64,000 nucleotides of DNA from Paenarthrobacter nitroguajacolicus (GTDB lineage: Bacteria > Actinomycetota > Actinomycetes > Actinomycetales > Micrococcaceae): assembly GCF_007786235.1 (NCBI RefSeq), contig NZ_VNFK01000008.1:1-64000 (forward strand). The letters run 5' to 3'. A program made the translations under genes and the position numbers. Shown here piece after piece: positions 18,246 through 27,098 of the stretch (position 1 is its first letter; every line of letters starts with the position of its first letter). The notes under the pieces were generated by a model, which was given only the letters and a program-made list of their open reading frames with translations, did no database searches and was not told where the DNA came from.

Positions 18246-19199
18246 CTACGAATTTGGGTGGCGCGCAGATGCACGACGGCGGCGGGGAACCCCTGCTGCC
18301 TCCAGCGCCCGTTCCAGCTTGCCCACCGTCAGGTCGCTCCACACCAGCCGGAACACTCTTCGGCCGGTGGCGCGTATGGCGTCTTCGCGGGCCTTTTCTT
18401 CGATCACTACCTGGGAAGGCGTACGTCCCTGCAAGTACTCCGGCTTCATGTACTTTTCGCGGCCATCGAACTCTCCAACCAGCCCGGCCCTCCCCCAGAA
18501 GTAGTCCGTGTACACCGTTCCCCTGGTGGTGTTCACCGCATACTGCAGCTGAGGCATCTCGAATCCGAGGACGTGCATCAGGGCACGGGCGTAGGACTCT
18601 CCTGCTGAACCAGAGTTTCCGGCACCAAAATTCGCCGCCGCAGTGATTCGCCTGACCGCTGCTTTGGAGTACGTCGCGCTGATGCCGTCCAGGAGTTGCT
18701 CCTTGCTCACAGGCTGGGAGTTTCGCTTTCTGTTCAGCAGGAAATCCACCGGGACGACGGCCTCGGCAAACGGAACCGACGCTGCGATGTCCAACACCGT
18801 TCGGACCCTGTCCGTGACCAAGAATCCTTTGACCTCCTGGGCCCGTTCGCTTCCTGCGGCTACTAAGTGGCGTCTCACCCCCGCACGCGAACGGCCTCCT
18901 CCGGCGTAAGTGGTCAGAGCATGAACAGGCTGACGGCGAAGGATAGTGGGAATGCCGTGAATCGACGCCGCCGAGTGATGCGAGAAGATGGTCGGAGCCG
19001 CTAAGCACTCGGCTGCCGCTTCTACGTTCAGGGCGTACCGTTCCCAGCTCTCCAACTGCTGCCATTGAGGGGCATCGACGTAGACACCGTGCCTGATGCG
19101 GACGAGCTTTCCGGCCTTCGCATCCATGGACAGCTGCCTGGAATCGCCTCCGAGGATGGACAGGTCCTTGGCGAGAATGAGTTTGGGTAGCCTTCGCAT
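18246..19199 (-). CDS. AbiEi-like winged-helix protein with C-terminal PD-(D/E)XK-like nuclease domain
   Basis: A 317-residue orphan. The N-terminus (KDLSILGGDSRQLSMDAKAG, then LVRIRHGVYVD) is the winged helix of AbiEi-type antitoxin proteins. The C-terminal third has a nuclease-like core: YTDYFWGRAGLVGEFDGREK, with D, then EFDG...K, as in DUF559 and Vsr-type folds. No AbiEii toxin gene is adjacent, so it is not a classic toxin-antitoxin pair. Such stand-alone genes are common and unexplained in Arthrobacter-like genomes. It is intact, unlike the related pseudogene at 9816, and is bracketed by similar palindromes. Confidence 0.7.
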   Translation of the reverse strand: MRRLPKLILAKDLSILGGDSRQLSMDAKAGKLVRIRHGVYVDAPQWQQLESWERYALNVEAAAECLAAPTIFSHHSAASIHGIPTILRRQPVHALTTYAGGGRSRAGVRRHLVAAGSERAQEVKGFLVTDRVRTVLDIAASVPFAEAVVPVDFLLNRKRNSQPVSKEQLLDGISATYSKAAVRRITAAANFGAGNSGSAGESYARALMHVLGFEMPQLQYAVNTTRGTVYTDYFWGRAGLVGEFDGREKYMKPEYLQGRTPSQVVIEEKAREDAIRATGRRVFRLVWSDLTVGKLERALEAAGVPRRRRASARHPNS

Positions 19200-19293
19200 T
19201 GCAACAGTCTCTGCCGAAGGCTGCTGCGTTTCGAGAGGAGAGTTGGCCTATGTGGACAGTCCACCGCGGGCCACGCACACTCCTCCGTGCCCA

Positions 19294-19341
19294 GGAAACG
19301 GGCTACCGACACCCAAATTTGGGCGGCACTGGCCCGTTTCC
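19294..19341. repeat. Palindrome related to the 18192-18237 stem
   Basis: GGAAACGGGCTACCGACACC (19294-19313) continues to a centre at AAATTT and pairs back to 19341; outer 9 bp and inner 7 bp match fully, the middle is imperfect. It shares GAAACGGG and CGACACCCA with the stem at 18192-18237. It also stands 47 bases after the menD stop and may end menD on the far side or act with the other copy. Confidence 0.65.
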
Positions 19342-19393
19342 GTGGCCCGCGTCGGTTTCCGTGGCACAGGTGCGCGGCGCAACGCGGCGGTGA

Positions 19394-21103
19394 CTAGCCG
19401 GCCGTCAAGACCTGGCCCACTGCGGCGTTGATGGCTGCCTTGATCCGTGCATGGAGCGCCCGCAGGCCCGCCCGGTCCACGCGCACCTCCACAATGGTGC
19501 GTCCCTTCAGGGGCGACTTGAGTGCGTTGGCGAGTTCCGCCGTCGTACTTACCGCTTGGTGTCCGACGCCGTACGCTGCAGCGAGTGCCGCGATGTCCAC
19601 TGAGTGCGGGGTACCAAAGAGGCGTTCGACGGCGGTCCCGTAGGTGCCCGAGTCTTCCACGGCACCGTGTTCCAAGAGCGCGAAGATGGCACCCCCGGAG
19701 TCGTTGAGGACCACGATGCGGAGGTCCGGAACTGGCTCGCCGTGGCCCAGGAGCAGGCCACCGGCGTCGTGCAGGAAGGTGACATCGCCCAAGAGGACCG
19801 TCGTTTCACGTCCGCTGCCCAAAGCAATTCCGGTGGCTGTGGCGATGGTGCCGTCAATTCCGGCCAAGCCTCGGTTGGCGTACACCGTGGCGATGGGTTC
19901 GGTGTGCGGTTGGCCGGCGAGATCCACATCGCGAATGCCGTTGGAAGAACCGAGGACCAGCTGCCCACGGGCATGTTCCCAGACAGTCGCACCCACGGAC
20001 GGACCGTTGGCAACGTCCTCCCCCGCCAGCACTCCGTCGAGGCCGTGCTGGGCGGCGGCGCCAGCGAGGAGCCAGGAGTCCAGCCACTCCGCAGATCCGC
20101 GTCCCGCGAAATCGGCGAGTTGCGGGAGGGTTTCGATGGGGATTTCGCGGCGTCGGCCAGCCTCGTACCAAGCGACCGGGACGGGCTGATAGATGGCTGA
20201 TTCCACCGACTCCCGTGCCAGGAGCGACGCCACCGGGCGGGACAGCGTTGCCCGGCCGAACAGGACCACGCGCTCGATGGGCGACGGAGAACCCGGACCG
20301 AAGTGCTCTAGCAACACCCGGTACGGGCCAACCGCGTTGGGTCCGAAGCGTGCGTTGGAGGACGGCTCTGCGAGCAGGGGAAGGCCGTGGGCGCGGGCGA
20401 AGGCTTCGGCCACCGGTCCGGCGTCATGGCCAGCGAGGACAACGGTCCGTCGCTCGGCGAGTTCGTTGGATGGTGCCGGGAGATCCAAAGCCTGGGGACC
20501 GGCGTCGTAATGGAACACGCCGTGTCCCGCAGCGGCCGGAAGGGCGTCGCCGTCAGCAGGTACCAGCGGATCGCGGAAGGCGAGGTTCACTTGGACGGGA
20601 CCTGGCGGCGTGTCTTCAAGGGCGCCGGTGGCGGCGTACAGCGCAGTGGCAACAGCCTTTTGCGGATGGTCACCGGCAGGGACGTCGACGGCGAAGCGTA
20701 CGTGATCGCCGAAGAGGTCCAGTTGGATGGTGGTCTGGTTCGCCCCGGTTCCGAGGAGTTCTTCGGGCCGGTCCGCGGAGATCACCACCACGGGAACGGC
20801 TGAGTGATTGGCTTCCATGACGGCGGGAAGCAGGTTGCCAACAGCCGTACCGGACGTGGTCACTACGGCCACGGGAGCCTCGGTGGAGAGTGCAAGGCCC
20901 AAAGCCGTGAACCCGGCATCCCGTTCGTCGATCCGTACGTGCAGGTGGACGCGCCCCGCAGCTTCAGCTTCGGCCAAGGCGTAGGCCACGGGCGCCGACC
21001 GCGAACCCGGCGCCACCACCACGTGCCGCACACCGCCGTCGAGCAGTGCCGTCACGGCAATCCGGGCGGCGGCGATGGATGTCAGAGAGTCCTGTGAAGT
21101 CAC
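19394..21103 (-). CDS. menD: SEPHCHC synthase (menaquinone step 2)
   Basis: Thiamine-diphosphate enzyme joining isochorismate with 2-oxoglutarate to give SEPHCHC. The 569 residues open with VVVAPGSRSAPVAYAL and DERDAGFTALGLAL (the ThDP-activating Glu), then TTSGTAVGNLLPAVMEA and ADRPEEL, and later GLAGIDGTIATATG and LGDVTFLHDAGGLL, which holds the ThDP/Mg site with NDSGGAIF. All are hallmarks of MenD. It is separated from menF by the amino acid transporter and the AbiEi-like gene, all probably later insertions into a men block. Confidence 0.95.
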   Translation of the reverse strand: MTSQDSLTSIAAARIAVTALLDGGVRHVVVAPGSRSAPVAYALAEAEAAGRVHLHVRIDERDAGFTALGLALSTEAPVAVVTTSGTAVGNLLPAVMEANHSAVPVVVISADRPEELLGTGANQTTIQLDLFGDHVRFAVDVPAGDHPQKAVATALYAATGALEDTPPGPVQVNLAFRDPLVPADGDALPAAAGHGVFHYDAGPQALDLPAPSNELAERRTVVLAGHDAGPVAEAFARAHGLPLLAEPSSNARFGPNAVGPYRVLLEHFGPGSPSPIERVVLFGRATLSRPVASLLARESVESAIYQPVPVAWYEAGRRREIPIETLPQLADFAGRGSAEWLDSWLLAGAAAQHGLDGVLAGEDVANGPSVGATVWEHARGQLVLGSSNGIRDVDLAGQPHTEPIATVYANRGLAGIDGTIATATGIALGSGRETTVLLGDVTFLHDAGGLLLGHGEPVPDLRIVVLNDSGGAIFALLEHGAVEDSGTYGTAVERLFGTPHSVDIAALAAAYGVGHQAVSTTAELANALKSPLKGRTIVEVRVDRAGLRALHARIKAAINAAVGQVLTAG

Positions 21104-21135
21104 CGCTCCAGTCTATTGGCGCCCGCCGGCCCCCA

Positions 21136-21350
21136 ACGCTCTCTCACATCCCACCCCCACACCACGGACCCTCACTCACATCCCACCCCCACACCACGGA
21201 CCCTCACTCACATCCCACCCCCAGCAAGCGGGACGTGAGAGAGCGTCAGGGCCAAACCCGCGGGACGTGAGAGAGGGCCGGGGAGAAACCCGCGGGACGT
21301 GAGAGAGGGCCGGGGAGAAACCCGCGGGACGTGAGAGAGGGCCGGGGAGA
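21136..21350. repeat. Two opposed arrays of 32-bp tandem repeats
   Basis: Left array: CACATCCCACCCCCACACCA recurs at 21145, 21177 and 21209, period 32. Right array: GGGACGTGAGAGAGGGCCGG-type units begin at 21230, 21262, 21294 and 21326, period 32. The arrays face each other: ACGCTCTCTCACATCCCA at the left end is the complement, with two differences, of the first right unit (21229-21246). Copies within an array are almost identical. The spacing has no unique spacers, so this is not a CRISPR. It fills the gap between the start of menD and the phoX terminator. Confidence 0.85.
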
Positions 21351-21352
21351 CG

Positions 21353-21387
21353 AAAAACTCCCCCGCCCAAGGAACCGGGCAGGGGAG
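21353..21387 (-). terminator. Terminator of the PhoX-like gene
   Basis: On the minus strand CTCCCCTGCCC (21387-21377) pairs with GGGCGGGGGAG (21368-21358) and is followed by TTTTT, a classic intrinsic terminator 17 bases after the stop. Confidence 0.85.
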
Positions 21388-21403
21388 CATTCGTCAGAGC
21401 AGA

Positions 21404-23491
21404 CTACTTCCGGAAGACCTGCACGATCGACGGCCGCGGGGCCCTCGCCGCACCCGCGGCGGGAGTGGCTCCAGCCGGAACGTAGTCCGGGAAGAACGAG
21501 TTCTGAGCAGCGAACGAGCCGTCTTCGCCCGGGTGCTGTACGGCGACGAATACGGTCCGCTCTTCGTCGTGGATGATGGGGCCACAGGTTTCAGCGTCAC
21601 GGGGTACGGCCAGGAATTGCTCCACCTTGCCGCGGTCCCTGCCCTCGAGCGTGACCTTGAACAGGCCGTCGGCGTAACCAATGGTGGAGGGGGCTCCGTC
21701 GGTGGAGATCCAGAGGTTGCCGGCCGAGTCGAAGGCCACGTTGTCCGGGCAGGAGATGGGCGAGACCTTGTCCTTGGGGAACCCGGCAAAGTACGTGGAG
21801 TTGTTCTTGGCCGGGTCACCGGCCACCAAGAGGAGGTTCCAGTTGAACTTGGTGCCCGTCTGTTCCTTGCCCTCGGTGATCTCCACGATGTGTCCATCGC
21901 GGTTGAGCGTGCGGGGGTTGACCTCCGTGGCGCCTTCCTTGCCGGGCTTGCCGCGGTCCGAGTTGTTGGTGCACGCAACATAGACCTTGCCGGTACGCGG
22001 GTTGGGCTCAACGTCTTCGCAGCGGTCCATCTTGGTGGGGCCAACTTTGTCGGCTGCCAGGCGGGTGTAGACCAGGACCTCGGGCACGGTCATCCCCGGA
22101 ACGGCCGAGGTGCCGTTGACCACCAGGGGAAGCCATTCGCCGGTGCCGTCAAACGCGCCATCGACGGGGAGCTTGCCGGTCCCGTCGATGTCGGCCGGTG
22201 AATCACCGGTGAACTTGGCCACGTAGAGGTCGCCTTCGGAGAGCAGGCCCATGTTGTTCTTGCGGGCGGCCTTGGAGTCACCGGGCTGGTACTTGCCCTT
22301 GGAGACGAACTTGTAGAGGTAGTCGAAACGCTCGTCGTCGCCCATGTAAGCAACAACCCTGCCGGACGGAGCCACGATGACGTTTGCGCCCTCGTGCTTG
22401 AAGCGACCCATGGCCGAGTGCTTCTTAGGCGTAGAGGTGGGGTCGAACGGGTCGACTTCCACAATCCAGCCGAAGCGGTTGGTCTCGTTGGCGTAACCGG
22501 CGTTGCGAGTATCGAAGCGCGGCTCGTCGAGCTCCCACTTGCGGGAGGTGGGGTTGGCCGTGATGCCATAGCGCTTGTCTCCGTCGCTGGTGCCCGGAGC
22601 TGCGAAGTAGCCGTTGAAGTTTTCTTCGCCGGAGAGGATGGTGCCCCATGGCGTGGTTCCGCCGGAGCAGTTGCCCAGCGTGCCCTTGATCCAGCGGCCG
22701 GCGGGGTCGTCGATGGTCTTGACCAGGTTGGTGCCGGCGGCAGGTCCGGTCAGCTCGTAGACAGTGTCTGTGAGGAAGCGGCGGTTCAGGGGTGCACCCT
22801 GGACGTAGCTCCACGGCTTGTTCTTGTTCTTACGCTCGAGTTCCACCACAGCCAGGCCATGCCCGGCACGTCCGATGGCACGTGCCTCGGCCGCGTCGAA
22901 GCCTACCGGGAGCATGATGTTCTCGTTGGTGTACTCGTGGTTGGTGAAGAGCACCGCACGGCGGTCCTTGGAGCCCGGGATGGGCAGGATGTCCGTGTAG
23001 TCGTTGTTGTAGCCGAACTGGCGGGCCTGAGCAGCGGCGGTTTGGGCGTTGAGGTCGAAGGCCGGTGAATCGGCGAACAGGGGGTCGCCCCAACGGATGA
23101 TGGGCTTCCAGTCGAAGCCTTCGGGAACCGTGAAAGCATCAACGGCTGCGTCCACCGGCTTGATGGCCGTGAACTTGAGCTTGGACTTGTCGAAGCCCTT
23201 CTTCGCAGCGTCAGACAGTCCGTTGCCTGAGTCGGCAACCGCGGTGTCGGCTCCCGTTACTGCACCACCGAGCACGACGGCGAGCGCACCGGCGGCGCCA
23301 AGTCCCAGGGCCGCGCGGCGGGACATTGCGGTGGAGGCGATGTCGCGGAAGTAGCCGTTGGAGCTGGTGTTGCAGACGTCGCCCGAGCAGGCGTTGTCGC
23401 ACTTCAAGGCGCACGTCACGGGGCTGCGCTTGCCCTTGGTGTGGCCGAGCATGGGGAGCAGGGCAAACGTGCGTCCGTTGGTTTCTGACAT
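21404..23491 (-). CDS. PhoX-family (DUF839) phosphatase, Tat-exported
   Basis: A 695-residue secreted phosphatase-like protein. PhoX enzymes use iron and calcium to release phosphate from monoesters. The start at 23491 (MSETNGRT) follows GGAAGG; a longer frame overlaps menC. The Tat signal is unusual in lying about 55 residues in: SRRAALGLGAAGALAVVLGG, preceded by a Cys-rich lead (four Cys between about 25 and 38) and NTSSNGYFRDIAS. The mature part has FTNHEYTNENIMLP, SGGTTPWGTILSGEENFNGY, RFKHEGANV and the late FDSAGNLWISTDG and ETCGPIIHDEERTVFVAVQHPGEDG segments, where the family places its metal ligands. No clear Pho box was seen upstream. Confidence 0.9.
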   Translation of the reverse strand: MSETNGRTFALLPMLGHTKGKRSPVTCALKCDNACSGDVCNTSSNGYFRDIASTAMSRRAALGLGAAGALAVVLGGAVTGADTAVADSGNGLSDAAKKGFDKSKLKFTAIKPVDAAVDAFTVPEGFDWKPIIRWGDPLFADSPAFDLNAQTAAAQARQFGYNNDYTDILPIPGSKDRRAVLFTNHEYTNENIMLPVGFDAAEARAIGRAGHGLAVVELERKNKNKPWSYVQGAPLNRRFLTDTVYELTGPAAGTNLVKTIDDPAGRWIKGTLGNCSGGTTPWGTILSGEENFNGYFAAPGTSDGDKRYGITANPTSRKWELDEPRFDTRNAGYANETNRFGWIVEVDPFDPTSTPKKHSAMGRFKHEGANVIVAPSGRVVAYMGDDERFDYLYKFVSKGKYQPGDSKAARKNNMGLLSEGDLYVAKFTGDSPADIDGTGKLPVDGAFDGTGEWLPLVVNGTSAVPGMTVPEVLVYTRLAADKVGPTKMDRCEDVEPNPRTGKVYVACTNNSDRGKPGKEGATEVNPRTLNRDGHIVEITEGKEQTGTKFNWNLLLVAGDPAKNNSTYFAGFPKDKVSPISCPDNVAFDSAGNLWISTDGAPSTIGYADGLFKVTLEGRDRGKVEQFLAVPRDAETCGPIIHDEERTVFVAVQHPGEDGSFAAQNSFFPDYVPAGATPAAGAARAPRPSIVQVFRK

Positions 23492-23567
23492 GGGGGGACC
23501 TTCCAGAGTGTGTACGAGGTTCCCGCTGAGCCTTTCAGCGCAATCCGAATCTGAGAGGTCGCTCTGG

Positions 23568-24584
23568 TTAAGACCCGGTGAACAAACCGTGCTGGTTCTG
23601 CGCCAGGACGGCATGTACCCGGCGGAGCCGGTCCAGCCACCAATCCCGACGCTCCCCGGAGGCTGCGTACTGTTCAAGCAGCCCGGCATCGGCGTGTGTG
23701 TCGCGCAACTGGATGGCGCCGTCGTCGGCCACCAAAGGGTCGAGGGTGATGTCTGAGGCGAACAGCGAAACGGTGCCCAGGCCGCAGGCATATGGAAGCG
23801 ACGGCAGGGCAGCTGCGAGCGCCAGTCCGGCACGAATACCTACCGACGTATCCAGGGCTGAACTGACGACGGCGGGCAGCCCGGCCTGCTGGACGATGTT
23901 CAGGGCACGCCGCACTCCCCCGAGCGGGGCCACCTTGACCACGATGAGGTCCGCGGCGCCTGCCCGTGCCACGCGAAGGGGATCGTCCTCCTTGCGAACG
24001 CTTTCATCGGCGGCGATCAGCACCGGTGTTCCAGCAGCAGCAAGCCGACGGCGGACCTCAGCCAAGCCGTCGATGGTCGGAACAGGTTGCTCCGCGTACT
24101 CCAGCCCGAAAGCTGAGAGCTTGCCCAGCGCCTCCACTGCCTGGTCCACATCCCAACCGCCATTGGCGTCCACCCGGACGGCGGCCTCGGGCAGGGCCTC
24201 GCGAACGGCGGTCACCCGCGCGATGTCGTCCGACAGTTCCTGACCGTGTTCGGCGACCTTGATCTTGACCGCATCTACCCGCCCAAAGCGGGCAAGTACA
24301 TCAGGAACGCGGTGGGCGGGGACGGCGGGGACCGTTGCGTTGACCGGGATGCTGTCACGCAGGGCTGGAGGAAAGCCAAGCCAGCCGGCTTCCAAAGCGG
24401 CGGCCAGCCAGCGGGAGGATTCGTCGTCGTCGTATTCCGGGAAGGGGCAGAATTCGCCCCAGCCGCGCGGTCCGCGGAGAAGCAGCGTCTCGCGCTCCAT
24501 GATGCCGCGGAACTTCACGCGCATGGGCAGCGAGACGACGTGGGCGGAATCGAGGAGTTCTTCAAGGGAGGGAAGAGCAGGCAT
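23568..24584 (-). CDS. menC: o-Succinylbenzoate synthase
   Basis: Enolase-superfamily dehydratase forming o-succinylbenzoate from SHCHC. The 338 residues have the paired lysines KIKV, the metal ligands in VRVDANGGW, YAEQPV and IAADESV, and the second acid/base Lys in VVKVAPLGG. The short N-terminal cap is typical of the actinobacterial MenC type. Its message is probably leaderless: TACAGT lies six bases before the ATG. The gene is 76 bases ahead of the phoX-like start, on the same strand. Confidence 0.93.
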   Translation of the reverse strand: MPALPSLEELLDSAHVVSLPMRVKFRGIMERETLLLRGPRGWGEFCPFPEYDDDESSRWLAAALEAGWLGFPPALRDSIPVNATVPAVPAHRVPDVLARFGRVDAVKIKVAEHGQELSDDIARVTAVREALPEAAVRVDANGGWDVDQAVEALGKLSAFGLEYAEQPVPTIDGLAEVRRRLAAAGTPVLIAADESVRKEDDPLRVARAGAADLIVVKVAPLGGVRRALNIVQQAGLPAVVSSALDTSVGIRAGLALAAALPSLPYACGLGTVSLFASDITLDPLVADDGAIQLRDTHADAGLLEQYAASGERRDWWLDRLRRVHAVLAQNQHGLFTGS

Positions 24585-24590
24585 AGTGCC

Positions 24591-24596
24591 ACTGTA
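24591..24596 (-). promoter_or_regulatory. -10 element for leaderless menC message
   Basis: TACAGT on the minus strand ends six bases before the menC ATG (24584), the same geometry as the sir promoter. The -35 region is weak. Confidence 0.4.
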
Positions 24597-24644
24597 CCGG
24601 CGGCTCCGCAGGCCAAATACTGGCCAATCCTGCTATGTGGAAAC

Positions 24645-25235
24645 TTACTCGGACCAGTATCGGCGCACGTGTCCCAGCGCGTTGCCCAGCTGTTCACCGG
24701 ACACAGTCATCGAGCTCTCCGGCACTCCGAGGTCGTCCCACTTGGCAACGAGTGTGGTGTCTCCCTCCACCGGCAACGGCCACAGCCAGTACTGGGCGGA
24801 GCCGTCCACTTGTTCATCGCCTGCGCTGCCGCCGCCTCCTCCGCGATGGGTCAGCACTGGTCCTGATACGTCGTCGGTATCCTCAAACATGGAGGGCGTG
24901 GGATGGGCTGCGATGGCCTTCCGCCCATCAGCCAGGCCTACCCCGATCATGATTCCCGGCAGGCCCGGGCGACTGAAGCTGTTCTCCTGGATGTCTCGCC
25001 ACTCCTGGTCCGATTCGTCGCTTCGCCGGATGGACCACGCCAGATCCAACAGGCACCCCGTGGAGTACACCTCCACGAGCTTCAGAGCCACCACCGAGTT
25101 GGCGCCGCGGTGCACGAAACCGCCCGGCGCGATGCCCGGGAGTTCATCCGACGGCGGCCCGAACCATCCGGGCCGGATCGGCTGCGGTTGACGTGGCCGC
25201 GCAGGCGGCTCAGGGAGGTCGTCGAAGAAGGTCAT
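24645..25235 (-). CDS. Unknown cytoplasmic protein
   Basis: A 196-residue protein with no family that I recognise. It has a proline-rich start (EPPARPRQPQPIRPGWFGPP), no signal or membrane segment, and alternating strands with conserved-looking VALKLVEVYSTGCLLDLAW and QYWLWPLPVEGDTTLVAKW stretches, suggesting a beta-rich fold. Near residues 131-136 is a run of glycines that looks like a linker. The ATG at 25235 has AAGGATGGAG upstream, so it is a translated gene. It lies 60 bases before menC on the same strand. Confidence 0.65.
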   Translation of the reverse strand: MTFFDDLPEPPARPRQPQPIRPGWFGPPSDELPGIAPGGFVHRGANSVVALKLVEVYSTGCLLDLAWSIRRSDESDQEWRDIQENSFSRPGLPGIMIGVGLADGRKAIAAHPTPSMFEDTDDVSGPVLTHRGGGGGSAGDEQVDGSAQYWLWPLPVEGDTTLVAKWDDLGVPESSMTVSGEQLGNALGHVRRYWSE

Positions 25236-25338
25236 GCTCCATCCTTACACCGCTGGATGAGGGCTGGGGAGGGGCTTCTGACAACCGAGAGAGCTCAATC
25301 GCGATATTCTCAGAATCACGACTCAATGTGGGGGAGAT

Positions 25339-25968
25339 ATGACTCAATCAACGCCCGGTTCAACAACACCTCCCGGCTGGTACCCGGATCCTTCGGACCC
25401 GCGATTTGTCCGCTGGTGGGATGGGCACGCATGGACGGCCAACCAAGCTCCACGGCAGGCCCAGTACCAGCCGGCATTCCAGCCTCCACGCACTGAGATC
25501 AGCCCGCAAACGCCGGTGTACAACCCCTTCATTTGGGCCATCACGTTGTTGCCGTTGGTCTCGCTTGTATTCATGCTCACCTGGCAACCGGAATTCCGGA
25601 TGGTCACCACACGGCAAGGCGTCACCACGGTGGACCCCTTGTCCATCTACACGCCGGGTTACTTCCTTCTGATGGTCTCGGGCTTTGTGATCTACGGCCT
25701 GTCGGTATTCTTCGCATATCTGGACCATCAGCGGCTGTTGAAGTCCGGCGTCGTGCGTCCCTTCCATTGGGCCTGGGCGTTCCTGAGCGCGTTTGTCTAC
25801 GTGATCGGCCGGTCGGTGATTGTGCAGAAGGTCGCCCAGAAGCGTGGACTGTGGCCTGTATGGGCCACCATCGCCGTCTTCGTCGTCAGCATGGTGATCG
25901 CGGGCATCTGGACGTCCAACCTGATGCAGTCCATGATGTCCTCCTTTGGCTACTCCGTCTCCACGTGA
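25339..25968 (+). CDS. DUF2510 membrane protein
   Basis: The first 33 residues contain PPGWYPDPSDPRFVRWWDG followed by HAWT, the DUF2510 module, a short Trp-rich cytoplasmic element very common at the N-terminus of actinobacterial membrane proteins. Four membrane helices follow (about 61-81, 103-126, 138-160 and 170-192). Length 209 residues. The function of the module is unknown. The start has GGGGGAG eight bases upstream. It stands ahead of, but apart from, the LacI regulator gene. Confidence 0.8.
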   Translation: MTQSTPGSTTPPGWYPDPSDPRFVRWWDGHAWTANQAPRQAQYQPAFQPPRTEISPQTPVYNPFIWAITLLPLVSLVFMLTWQPEFRMVTTRQGVTTVDPLSIYTPGYFLLMVSGFVIYGLSVFFAYLDHQRLLKSGVVRPFHWAWAFLSAFVYVIGRSVIVQKVAQKRGLWPVWATIAVFVVSMVIAGIWTSNLMQSMMSSFGYSVST

Positions 25969-25981
25969 CAGCCCGCAGAAC

Positions 25982-25997
25982 CCTCACACGCGTTAGG
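25982..25997. promoter_or_regulatory. Putative LacI-family operator upstream of its own gene
   Basis: CCTCACACGCGTTAGG differs from the perfect palindrome CCTAACACGTGTTAGG (31867-31882) at only two positions. It lies 35 bases before the regulator's ATG, where autoregulation would be expected. Confidence 0.65.
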
Positions 25998-26031
25998 TAG
26001 ACTGCTGAGTAACCGGCAGGAGAGGAAGCCC

Positions 26032-27084
26032 ATGAACCGCAAGGCCACTGCACTGGACGTCGCCAAGAGAGCCGGGGTCTCCAGGAGCGCGGTCTCGCTG
26101 GTGCTGAATGGCCGTGGCGATGGCAATGTGGCCAAGGAGAGCCAGGACCGGATCCGGGCCGCGGCGGTGGAACTGAACTACTCCCCCAACGCCATCGCGC
26201 TCAGCCTGCGGAACCAGCGTTCACGGGTCATCGGGATCCTGTCCGACGAGGTGGTGGTCAGCCCCTTCGACGGCAACATCATCGGCGGAGCGGACGACAT
26301 CGCCCGAAGCCGCGGTTTCGTCACGGTCGTGATGGACACCGAACGCGATACCGCCAGGGATGCGAGTGCCATCGAGACACTCCTGGACAGGCAGGTAGAT
26401 GGGCTCATGTACGTGACCGTGGGCCTGAAGCCGATTGATGTTCCGCAGGGCATGCTCCGGGTACCCTCGGTCCTGGCCAACTGCTATGACGCCCACCCCC
26501 AGCCGCAGTTGCACCATGTCATCCCGGATGAGGTCACCGGCGGCCGCGAAGCCACCGAGCATCTGCTGACGTTGGGTCACCGGGACATCGCCCTGCTTGC
26601 CGGTTCGGAGGATTCCCCCGCGGCTCCGCTGCGTGTCCAGGGTTACCGGGACGCCCACACCTCTGCCGGACTCAAGGCCAGCGAGGGTCGGATCTTCATG
26701 ATTGGCTGGGACATCGATGCCGGCTTCCACGGCGCCATGAAACTGCTCGACGACGTGTCCCCGGCTGAGCGCCCCACGGCCATCATGTGCGCGAACGACC
26801 GCCTTGCCGTCGGCGTGGCCCTAGCCGCCGCTCGTTTGGGCCTTCGTGTCCCCGAAGACCTCTCCATCATGGGCTACGACGACGAGGCCCGGATCGCCGA
26901 CACCATGGTCCCGGCCCTCACCACCATGGCGTTGCCCCTGCGCGAGATTGGCCGCGCCGCCATGACCACGTTGCTGGACGCCATCGAAGGAAACGATGGG
27001 ACAGCAACGGGGACCACTGTTGAGACGATGGTCCCCTGCCGCCTTGTCACCCGTGAATCGACCGGCCCGGCGCCCACGCGCTAG
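26032..27084 (+). CDS. LacI-family transcriptional regulator of the sucrose/fructan genes
   Basis: Typical 350-residue repressor. The helix-turn-helix and hinge are at residues 5-60 (TALDVAKRAGVSRSAVSLVL, then NYSPNAIALSLRN), followed by a periplasmic-binding-like effector domain with ICANDRLAVGVALAAARLG-type and EDLSIMGYDDEARIADTMVP motifs. It is convergent with the GH32 gene. Near-identical palindromes before this gene and before the ABC operon indicate that it controls both. The effector is probably a sugar from sucrose or fructan breakdown (inference). Confidence 0.92.
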   Translation: MNRKATALDVAKRAGVSRSAVSLVLNGRGDGNVAKESQDRIRAAAVELNYSPNAIALSLRNQRSRVIGILSDEVVVSPFDGNIIGGADDIARSRGFVTVVMDTERDTARDASAIETLLDRQVDGLMYVTVGLKPIDVPQGMLRVPSVLANCYDAHPQPQLHHVIPDEVTGGREATEHLLTLGHRDIALLAGSEDSPAAPLRVQGYRDAHTSAGLKASEGRIFMIGWDIDAGFHGAMKLLDDVSPAERPTAIMCANDRLAVGVALAAARLGLRVPEDLSIMGYDDEARIADTMVPALTTMALPLREIGRAAMTTLLDAIEGNDGTATGTTVETMVPCRLVTRESTGPAPTR

Positions 27085-27098
27085 GTCTTGAACGTCGC

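Noticed and set aside
18246..19199. Complete type IV toxin-antitoxin system
   Set aside because: Only an AbiEi-like N-terminus is seen; no AbiEii nucleotidyltransferase gene adjoins it, and a nuclease-like domain is fused instead.
21136..21350. CRISPR array
   Set aside because: Units of 32 bp follow one another without unique spacers, and the two arrays have opposite sense. No cas genes are present.
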